64,000 nucleotides of DNA from the NCBI GenBank assembly GCA_036852015.1, contig JAANDG010000233.1, forward strand, positions 124,001 through 188,000, given 5' to 3'. Shown here piece by piece: positions 37,401 through 47,681 of this stretch. Every line of letters starts with the position of its first letter. Position 1 is the first letter of the stretch. The notes under the pieces were generated by a model, which saw only the letters and a list, made by a program, of their open reading frames with translations, made no database searches and was not told the origin of the DNA. The position numbers and the translations under genes were made by a program. Source of the stretch: Pelodera strongyloides (Eukaryota; Nematoda; Chromadorea; Rhabditida; Rhabditidae).

Positions 37401-40267
37401 TGGAAGTTTTGCTGGCCATTTTGCTGCTGCTGTGGCACAAATTGCTGTTGTTGTTGCTGTCCCGGCAACTGGAAAGGCTGTTGTGGTTGGAATAGGTTCT
37501 GCTGAGGTCCCTGTTGCAGTTGGAAGGGATGTTGTGGGAGGAATCCATTTTGCTGTTGCTGCCCTGTTTGCTGAGCGGTTGCCAACTGGCTTCCGAATCC
37601 GACGCCCTGGAATAAGCAATAATTCAGTACTCATCAAACTAGGGGAAATCTACGCTAATGACCTATACGTTCTTACTCCCTCACCGCCCTCTCTCTCTCT
37701 CTCTCTCTCTCTTCTGTGCTTCGTTACCTTGGTTAAAAACAAAACAGCTTTCATTTGTGTAAACATAAGCGAATCTCTATAGCAAGTTCCTTGAAGCAAC
37801 TGACCTGTTGTTGAGGCATCTGTGGTAGTTGGAATCCAGGGTGTGGAGGTAGTTGATGCGGCGCCAAGAAAGCGGGCGAGGGTGGCACGAATGCTTGTGG
37901 CATCACTGGCGCCGGCGCGGGTGCCGCAAGGGGAAGCGGCGCTAACGCTGGTGCCTGCGTCACCGGACGGGGTGGCACTACCGGATGCTGTAAACGGACA
38001 ATATCCATATCGTATAAAAAGTTTACAAAATTCTGTAAAAAAGAAAAAACATGTAGCCCGTCGAGTGATCTCTCATGGGACTCACACTTGTTTTGTTGTT
38101 GTTATGGAATGTGGAAGATTGTGTTTGTTTGTTACGGAAATTTTTGATAACGAAATACCAGCCGGTTTTTCAAACGCATCGTGGAGAACTGAATTCTTAC
38201 GTATTTATGCTAGTTTACTCGAATTTAACTAGATTTTTTATTCTAATTCATGTTCATTTGCATAAGCTGCATAAGAATGCTGATGTTGATATGTTTCAAA
38301 AACCGGCCGGTATTTCGCTTTACTGATAAGAGAGGTATTCACGATGGCTCTCCACTATATCGTCGTGGAGAAGCCGTGTTTCTTTCTATTAATTCAAATA
38401 AACAGAACAGAGTAAATATTTACATACAAATTTTAAAAGCATACCTTCTTTGTGGGTTTTGGCACAGCAGCGCCCGGCTTCTGTGTCTTGTGCTCATCCG
38501 TTTGAGCGAGAATCTGTAATTATAATATTCATCACTATTTACTTTTCTTTAAATAAACTGTGTTTTTAAAAACATTTAAGAGATGCACAAAAATTAGCCA
38601 ACTCAAGCAATCCCCTCCCTTTATTCGGCCAAAATAACCACTGCACCAAAACTCTATTATTTCTAAGCAAATCGTATACGTGAGAAAAATAAAGAATAAG
38701 GCAATTGTAAAGATTTGTATATTTGCGTAAGGAATCATCAACACGTCAATTCTTTCTAATTCCCCCAAACCGGTGTTATTGGCGCACACTTTCCCTTTAT
38801 AGATACACATACGTATATCGTACAGAATGGCAAACAAACGCTTGAAATTGCCTCACAAAAGCCTGTAAAAGATGTGAACGCGGACAGCGGACAAGAATAG
38901 CTATATCTGACGGTACTATACATACTACTACTCCCTTACTCTTCAAAGAAACGCCCTTTATACATAGAGTTTACATTTTATATAGATAGTTCAACTGTTA
39001 AGAAAAATTCTGAGTAATGCTTCTGAGCGCCAGCCCCTAACACAAACTCCCTCTATCGACATCTCTCTCTCTCTATCTATCCCTCTCTATCTCTCTCTCT
39101 ATCCCTCTCTATCTCTCTATCTCTCTTCTACACGAAATCCTGCGAAAACAGACAAAATGCTGCTAAGGATTCCAATCCAGTTTTTTTGAAAGCGAAATCA
39201 TGCTCAAGTTTGATAAAGGCAAACCTTGTGCAATCTATACTAAAGTCAATATCTACTTAGAAGTGAAAAAATGACAGCATTTGACTTATTTTTCCATTGA
39301 TAAATCAGATTACATTACGATCAAATTTGGCCAATAGTGCACCACACACCAACTGTTTGTTACGAAATATTGCTTGCAATGGCGATTTTCTACTTATAAT
39401 GTACTCTATCACTAACACACATACAAATTTTTGTATTTAAATAATATACTCTATGGGTGCGTAAGCCGAACGCAGATGTAAAGAAAAGCAAACTTCCCCT
39501 TTTGAAAACCCTCTCTCATTTTCCCTCGATTCAATATTAAACGGATACGATCTCTAGAGTGCTTTATGGAAAAATCCCGTTTTTCACGAGGTGAAACTGT
39601 CTAACACATCTCAACAGAAAAGGGCACAGCTGTAGGATGTAGGCCAGCGAAACCAACATCTATTCATATGCAAATGTAATTTGTAGATACCCTTCGGTAT
39701 TCAAATTCGGGCGGTCAGCTGTAAGAACACTGTACTTCTCCCTTGAGGAAACCCGTGCATAATTATCAGCGGAGTATGAGAAACTGATTTCTGCCTAAAG
39801 TATGGATTAAAGGGACGGGTTCACTAGAAAATCGGCGTGTTTTTATGCTTTAGTTTATTTGTACAAAGGCAAACTATTTTATTGCACTATTTTACGGAAT
39901 ATCGAGCAATACTCACCTTTTTTACCTAATATCTTCCCTAGGGAACAATTCAAAAAATATTTTTTATGCTCTTTGCTTAAGTTTACCTTTGTACAATCAA
40001 ACAAAGCATAAAAACAAGGTGATTTTCGAGTGAACCCGTCCCTTTAAAACATTTACTTTACCTATAAGTTGAGTTAACAATATCTTGTGTACAGATTCTT
40101 TCTAAATTGGTATCAGTACTTGTTCTATCACAGTAACAGCAAACCATGAACGATGAACACTGGAGCAAAACAAGTTGCGGTGACGAATTAGAGATATCTC
40201 TTGCGATAAAGACAAAGTATGAAGCGATACTGTAAAAATAATGATAAGATTCATATAATAAAAAAGG

Positions 40268-40302
<35 letters not shown>

Positions 40303-40452
40303 TAAGAAAGAGAGAAGGCAGAATAAGTCAAATCTTCCAACCTGAGGTTCTTCCGCTGGCATATTCGGGTCTAAATCAAAACGGAAATCCCGGAACGTCT
40401 TTTGTCCATTCACCAATAGTGGTAATAGTGAAAGTAGTAGAAAGCTCTTCAT
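34480..40452 (-). CDS. Secreted Pro- and Gln/Asn-rich protein with Cys-containing C-terminal domain
   Basis: Eleven exons in phase: 40452-40342, 38513-38445, 37987-37805, 37606-37148, 36816-36715, 36432-36310, 35883-35814, 35710-35607, 35397-35309, 34964-34868, 34590-34480; 505 aa. Residues 1-16 (MKSFLLLSLLPLLVNG) are a signal peptide. Exon 3 encodes a Pro/Ala-rich segment. Exon 4 (about residues 122-274) is prion-like, with runs of Q and repeated QQNGQQN and FQQN units, similar to the loose pqn class of C. elegans. The last ~155 residues form a non-repetitive domain with cysteines in RECAKRV, LLECEKK, EECRSGL, RISCFNLLSFACQF and EKCRAVV; I do not recognise it. The protein is probably extracellular, perhaps cuticle or matrix associated (inference). 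An acceptor-like CCTACAG lies 18 nt before the ATG. Introns carry four MITE-like palindromes. Confidence 0.9.
35000..35169. mobile_element. AGCGAAATACYGGCCGG MITE, copy C
   Basis: Left TTAAAGCGAAATACTGGCCG, right CCGGCCGGTATTTCGCTT. In the intron between exons 9 and 10 of the Gln-rich gene. Confidence 0.92.
35903..36073. mobile_element. Perfect-hairpin MITE with AGCGAAATGCYAGC ends
   Basis: Almost perfect palindrome of ~170 bp: GCTAAAGCGAAATGCCAGCC at the left, the complement at the right, meeting near CGATCGTCCACGGCAATCG. Shares the AGCGAAAT terminal motif with the eight-copy family but has a different interior. In the intron between exons 6 and 7 of the Gln-rich gene. Confidence 0.9.
38147..38322. 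mobile_element. AGCGAAATACYGGCCGG MITE, copy D
   Basis: Left ATAACGAAATACCAGCCGGT, right CCGGCCGGTATTTCGCTTTA, with the family interior. In the intron between exons 2 and 3 of the Gln-rich gene. Confidence 0.9.
39807..40047. mobile_element. Palindromic MITE (TTAAAGGGACGGGTTCACT ends)
   Basis: Left TTAAAGGGACGGGTTCACTA and right GTGAACCCGTCCCTTTAA, with internal pairing (GCATAAAAACA / TTTTTATGC and TACAAAGG / CCTTTGTAC). In intron 1 of the Gln-rich gene. Confidence 0.88.
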
Positions 40453-42297
40453 ATTTCCTCTATCAGATTACTGTAGGTAAATAATAGAATAGAATCTGTT
40501 ATATAGCTTCAGACGAAAAAGTGCAAATATTCTTCCAAGACGTCAGATCACAATCCAAGACTGTGGGGCTTCCTGCTGGGTTCGGGGCTGGCTGGTATGT
40601 CTCTCTCTGTGACTCTGCTAGCCTGCGGGCAAGAGCGGGCGGTTTGGGATGACTGAGCAGGGCTGGCACGCCGAAGACCTGCTTTTGCCCCCGGGCTAGC
40701 TAACAAGAAAGGGAGGGATAGGGATAAAGAGATTTGGATCTGCCATTTACCACCATATGAGATATGAGGAATCATTCCAAGATTATCCACAGATGCTTAG
40801 GTGATCTCACAAGAAGGTGATAGCTGATAACTTCAAAGAGAGAGAGAGAGGGAGAGAGAGAGAGGGAGAGAGAGGGGAGGACAATGGAGCGACATAGAAG
40901 ACAGAGAGAGAAAGTAAGGCAGAGAGAGACAGGGGGGGGGGAGAGATGTACCATGACATCTTTCAAAACCAGTTAATACTTTTTGAACCGATCAGGAAGG
41001 TCACATTCTTTTTTTTTAACTGAAAACGGTTAGTCTGATCTTCAAAGAAGTTGGTGATGAAAATATGGTCGAAACTTAGAGAGAGATAGAAAGAGGTATC
41101 TTTGATAAATGGTGAGCTTCGAAGAAACCTCTCTACTAGGCGTAAAATGACTCTCTCTCTCCAACTCCAAGGACACCTACATTCGTTGTGAGAGTACTAA
41201 TCACCAGCGTCAATTGCTTCCTTCGTTTCCTAAGTGTCTGATAATCGATACTAATTATCTTCTAGTGAAAGCGGCATCCTACTTTCACTTATAGTTAAGC
41301 CAATGATGTCTTAGCTTTCCATGTCGAACTAGACATGTGAACGTAAGTTTTCTCGCCGGAGAAGCAAGTTATCTTTAGGGACCCACATCGTTTTGTTGAG
41401 AATTTCATGCTGAAGAAAGCTTTTATATAAAATGTTTGATTAATTTTACCCAAAATTTTTAAGCCTTGAAAAACTCCAATGGAACTTCGTGTTTATAAAC
41501 CTTTACTATGGGATCCTGTTTCTTTCGTACATAAAATGTTTTAATTACTATTTGACTTGTTATCCGATAAACCTCTTATTATTAAGCAATCGGTTTATTT
41601 TGATAAATTGACTATGATTTTATTTATCTATCACTTAATCTTTGGAGTAGGTGATTATTATAATTGATTACATCAGTATCACGTCACGCACGCACGCTTC
41701 ACCCCGTACTTTTGCTTTACCCAATACCGCCCACGCACTAAAAGCCGTATCGATTTCTATCACCTATCTTTTCCAATAAAATGAGATCACATTACATATC
41801 ATCTCTTTTCGATAAGCTATATTTAGAGCAGTTCCATCCGAAAACCAAGAACTTTATTTATTTTAGCCCTTTTCGTCCGCCAAACTGGACATTTTGCGCG
41901 AAATTTTATCCAAAAATGTTCCTAAATCATATTTTTAACATCAATGTTTCACTTGTAACTTGTAGATGATAATGTGTTGTGTTTTATTTTTTATTTAATA
42001 CATTAGTGTTGAGGAGTCAATAATAGTCGGTGTATGATGATGTAATAGGTTTGTTACAATAATACGGTAGCACTGGTACTCCAATTATTAGTGTTTAATT
42101 TATTTACTTTGTATAATTAGACGGAAACATTACTTACTACACTGTGATGTTCATGCTTTAGCCGCGTTACAACAACTATCAGTTACCAGAAGAGGGGATT
42201 TTGTTATATCCCGGAAATGTAGCCGTTTTAACGGGAATGATCCAGATGCTCAAAACTATCATTTATTAAATCATGTAATCATGTTCCAGGTAGCCCC
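40453..42297. promoter_or_regulatory. Divergent intergenic region between two secreted-protein genes
   Basis: About 1.85 kb between divergent start codons (40452 on -, 42298 on +). Contains a purine tract (40835-40950) and otherwise AT-rich sequence. I find no splice-consistent gene. The + strand acceptor-like GTTCCAG lies 7 nt before the ATG at 42298. Both promoters should be here. Confidence 0.5.
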
Positions 42298-45200
42298 ATG
42301 TGCTTTCGTCTCGATGTGTCAGTACTTTTATTATTATTAATATGTACACAAACGACGGTGTCTTTCAATCTAAACTACACTGATTTACCCGATCTCTACA
42401 GATGTAAGTTTCCAAGTTTGTAGTGTATTCAATTTTAGTGCTGTAGATTTATCTGCCGACGCGAACTTGTGTAGACCAACCTCACTTTCTTAAAGGGTCA
42501 GGCCCATTTCAAATGACCCCTATTTTTGATGATTCCATCTGATTCTCCATGTCAAATATAGTAGGATGCAATAATTTTCTAATTTTCAAGCGCAAAAATC
42601 ACTCATTATTCAGCAATTTAACGTGAGCAGTCATACACAGCTATCCATCGCAGTTGGCACGCCCATTCGCGCTGATTCGCAGATATCGCAATTGCCACGC
42701 CCAATAGAGCATATTGCCCAATTAGCGCGAAGGGGCGTGACAAATGCGGTAAATAGTTGGGTATGACTGGCAGGGGTAAATTGCTGAATACTGCGTGAAT
42801 TTTGCGCTTGAAAATTAGAATAATATTGCATCCTACTATATTTGACATGGAGAATCAGATGGAATCATCAAAAATAGGTGTCATTTGAAATGGGCCTGAC
42901 CCTTTAATAAATATACAAATATAATCACAGCACTTTCATTCGATATTTGAATTACTGCTACTTATTAGAGCCACCCAGTGTATTTTTTATCGTGAACATT
43001 TATTTTATTGTTTTTTTTTCCACGCAAAAATGTGGTACACGGGTGAGTTTTTCGTCGTGCGCTCTTTTCCGCCTCATTATTACACTGACGAAAGTTGGCG
43101 TGCAAGCGCTAACCTTTCGGCTTGCAAAGTCCATTTAGCATCGTGGTAGCATGCAAAAAATCTTCACGGTGTGCAAGCGGCATCGTTACGGCGGTAAACT
43201 TGCGTGCCAGAACCCAACGGCGTGCAACTTTTTTCCACGCCGCTTGCTGCTTGCACGCCGTAACGTTGCCGCTTGCACGTCAATTTTCACGTTTGTAGGT
43301 GCGCAGCGCAAACACGGAGATTTGGAGTTATAAATTACTGCCTCTTTTTGTTAGTAAAATTCTTTTCTTATTTCAGTACTAATTCCCTTGGATGTGTTCA
43401 ACTCTGTTCGAATGAGCGACTCCGACAGTCAAATAACACAGAAAATATACTACGACTTCGACACACCGATTCCACTACAAAATGTTTGTTTTAAAGCGAA
43501 ATGCCGGCCGGTTACTGGAATAATGCGTCGTCATCTCCTTTTTTAAGAATCATACGCAAATGAGCACAATTTATGGTACAAAATCGAGCCCAACCCGACA
43601 AAACTTAGGTATATCTGCAGAATAATGCAGTTGTTCACGATCCGTTCAAAAACCGGCCGGTATTTCGCTACATTTAGGGTGAAATAGATTTCGTGGTGGT
43701 GAAATAGATTTCGTGGAAATGAAAAATAAGTCTATGGACCAAGTACTCTGAGAAGATCCTCCCATTTCTAAACTGTCTAAACATTTCGATTTATTGTTTC
43801 CTTCAGATTACTGAAGCCTTAAACCCAGTGGCACCCATTTTCACGGATAAAATCCTTGGATTTATGGAGAAAATTGGATTTCAATTTGACATTCTCAAAG
43901 TCAAGGTGAGGACTTTCTTTTGGACTTTGTGTTCACTGGATTGACAAAAGATCTGACTAAAATAACGGAGTAGGGATAGTGCCCCTAACTTGCGACACTA
44001 GCTGACATGCTCGATTTCCACTAGAAACGCCCACTGTTAAAGTAATACGAAACGCGGCAAAATCTGGACGTTCATGATGGCAAACGTTGTTAATTTATTA
44101 CGCAGTAGAACCTGCAATAGAAGGTATCATAGTTACAGCCATGCGATACTGCTATTTATCCCTTGGTGCTTAGTCAGGCCACCCAAAACCAGTGCTAACA
44201 ACCAAAAATATTCTAGCACCCTCGAGAAGAGGCCTCCTTGAATGAATTGGAGAAACACTTGTGTTCATTCTTGGCCACTGAAGCTGTTGACGTTTTCGCA
44301 TTTACTCCCGTTCTAGATATTCAGGTATGTTAAAATGGATCGCTGCTTTGTTAGTGATCTTTCCTTGCTTCGCAGGATAATTAATATATTGACTGAACTC
44401 AAGATACTTCCCCTTCCTTTATCATTTACAAGACTCGAGGTCCAGTCTAGTCTATCGTAATTTATTTTTTATTAAAAAAAAAACTAATTTTTAGACCTTC
44501 CGGGAAGCGTCAAGCAAATACGGGCCATTGATGCACGTGCGAATGGAAGAGGTTTTAACTTTTTTCTGAATTTACTTCAAAATATTGACAACGAGCGTTA
44601 ATCAATAAAGGTGTTGTTCACAAAAATCTAGATTATGATTGTTAGTACCAGCATCATTAGCTCGTATTCTCGCGTCGCTGGTAGGCCTTCCAATTGGGAA
44701 TGACCTACCAGTGGGAGAAAAAGCGCTAATTCTGATGTACTGGTAGGAGGCGTGTCGCGGTTTCCCAATTGGTAGCGGATTGGGAGGGTTGTTGCATCCA
44801 TTAGGTCTACCAGAGGATATTACCACTACCAGAGCCTACCACTGGTAGGGCGCTCACGTTTCCAATCTGGTAGACCTACCAGAAGAGACCTACCAAAATG
44901 CCTTTCCCAAAGTGGCGCAAGAATACGGGCTATTATTGATTCTTTCATAGTAATTTCTTCCCAGATGAACGAGCAAATCTCCAAGCTGCTTCCCTATGTA
45001 AAACGAGCTATCGATTTGTTAACAGCTCAATTCAAGAAAATTCTGGAGACATTAGAAGACGATATGCTGGAACTTCAGCTAGAGGTTGGTGAAGGGTACA
45101 TACATTTCAAACCAATATGATATATTTAGTGTTTGGTGCATATCTGAACAACAAATTCCAAATGAGTTAAAGAATTTAATGGTCGTGTTGAAACATTTTG

Positions 45201-45654
45201 CTTTGCTAATTCGCCAAAATAGGTAATTATAACACTTTATGATTGGGTTGCTTTGGTATAGGGCCGGTTGCACAGGAAAATATTTGAAACTATTTCAATA
45301 TGGAAATAAATGAACAAAATTGGAATATTCTAATGAGTGAACTAACGAAATATATGAAAGCAATATATAGAGAAGCAAGAGTGAGTTGAAAGATAATAAA
45401 GATAAGCAAAAGGTCATTTATTTATTACATGACACCCCGTCTCGACCCTCAATCGTATACGAGGATTTTGCCTGGGCAGGGCCTTATCAGTACGATGACC
45501 TCAGGCTTGAGTAAAGGTTAATATGGAAGGTTGAAAGTCTTGTATGATGGACAATATATGATAAAAGTAGAATTTTGGCAACAGCAAAGAAGTGAGAGAG
45601 AATGAATAAGCTAAGGTTATATAATATATTATTATTTTATTATAATTTAATTTA

Positions 45655-45718
<64 letters not shown>

Positions 45719-47637
45719 CTGAAAGGAAGAAAAAAAAACTGGGAAAACTGTATAAGACACTTACCTTAGAATATGTAGGTACGCAGAGAATGTATGTTAG
45801 GAAATATACGATTAATAGACATTAGCCTTGTAGTTGAATGGTAGCTGTGGTTTAGCAGTGTTTAGCAGTGTATTGTATGACCTACGCGACGCTTAGTGAT
45901 AGCGAAGGCGTAATGCACTAGTGATATGTACTTTGTAGTCCTATGCCTATATGTTCATCGAAATGAACTATGATGAAAGTTAAGGGTCCATCACACGTTA
46001 GAAAATAAGTTTTCGCTGTCACGATTTCGTAGTCTATAGTTCGAAGTTTTCGCACAGAAACTTTTGTTACATGGGCCCCAAAGTCTAACACTAACAAGTA
46101 GGTTTTGCCACATAGGGTATTGTTCATATTGTAGATTCACATAAGCCTAACCTTTATCACGTTTAGGTGATCACCTACCTTAAGAACACGACGATCGAGG
46201 TGGACTTCGACAAGGTGGATGCTGTGGTCCGAGGACACGTACACGAACTTGTGCCGGTTGGTGGAGAATACTCTCTCTCTCTCTCTATTCACCTCTTAAT
46301 CTCTCTCTCTCTATCCACCCTCTTTACCTTTCTACACACCCTCTATTTCTTTCACCTCTCGATAGAGAATACGTGAACTTCCTGAACACTGATCAGGGTC
46401 TGTGAAAAAAATCTTAACTATGCCGGAGCCAACTTTGTAACGTAAAGATCAAATAAATTGATAGAAATAAGAGCCGAACAATAGGTACACCGCTTATCGA
46501 TGGATCAATCAATGCATAAAAAACCGTATCAATATCAATCAATAAATCAATAATCTATTTATTACAGGAAGCCCTAGAGCCGATCCGCCAGACTCTTCCC
46601 TATGCAATGATAAACGCGATGAGCGAAATACGCTATAAAGAGATGGAAGACGTCTGGCGCATCCATAAAGCATTGCAGAAGGGAAGCAAAGAGGAGTCTG
46701 TGAGTGCATCCAAACTTATTAAGAGCTGGTTGTACGTAACTAATCAACGAAACCTTGATGGTGAGCGGCGAAAAAAAAGGTTGGCCAGGTTCCGCTACAC
46801 ACTTCGCCCAGTCTTCACCACATTCTCGCCTGGTACGCCCGGCGATAGGGTGGCGCACCGGCTGGACGAAAAGATGAAAATTTGTGAAAGACATATAAAA
46901 AGGGCCTGTCCCTTCCACCATCTTCTCCCGGTTTTCGCGAAAGCGTTATCAGTGCACTCGCCCGGACCTGGCGTTAGCCCGACGAAGACTGCGCTAAGTG
47001 CGCGGCGATACCTGGGCGAACCCTTTTATTCGCCGCGCACCAATCGAGTTTCGTCAGTGGTTGTAAGCTCAGGTGTTGCATAAATATTACGACATGTTAA
47101 ATGATAATCCGCATGGGATTTGACTGTAAAGTAGTTCATCGTATACACCGTATACGATATGCTGAGAGCGAGAACATGATGAGTCTTACCCTGGAGGTAC
47201 GTAGCTCTACACAACACGAGCCCCGAACTCGGGGAGCACCTAGTCTAGGCAGTACCCAAACATGCTGAAGACAAGGACAGCCGCGTCAGCTGCTCGTCCA
47301 AAAACTAGCACACATCTCGCCCAACGCCAGACTATCGCCAGTCTCTAGCCAATTCACTGTATGTTCTGCATCTTTCATACAGATCATTGCATTTACAGGA
47401 TGAACTAATTGGCAAATTCCATTCCTTCGATGTGGATTTCCTCGGTTGGATGACCAGGAAAATGCTGAACAATTCACTGGACGCACTGATTGCACACAAG
47501 AAGTTTGCACTCGTTAGGGTTAGTATTTTTTGTGCGTATGAAAATGCAAGTTTATATGACATTTCTGGAAGAGCTAGGTAGAGAGGGTGGGAGAAAATAT
47601 TACTCTTTTTTCAAAACTAGACCACGAAAAGTTCTGA

Positions 47638-47681
<44 letters not shown>

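Noticed and set aside
37211..37505. + strand ORFs rich in Leu or Cys
   Set aside because: Shadows of the Gln-rich exon on the - strand.
46700..47083. Continuation of exon 8 of the 42298 gene as a longer ORF
   Set aside because: The extension lies in a TIR element and exon 8 has a GTGAGT donor at 46700 in phase with exon 9.
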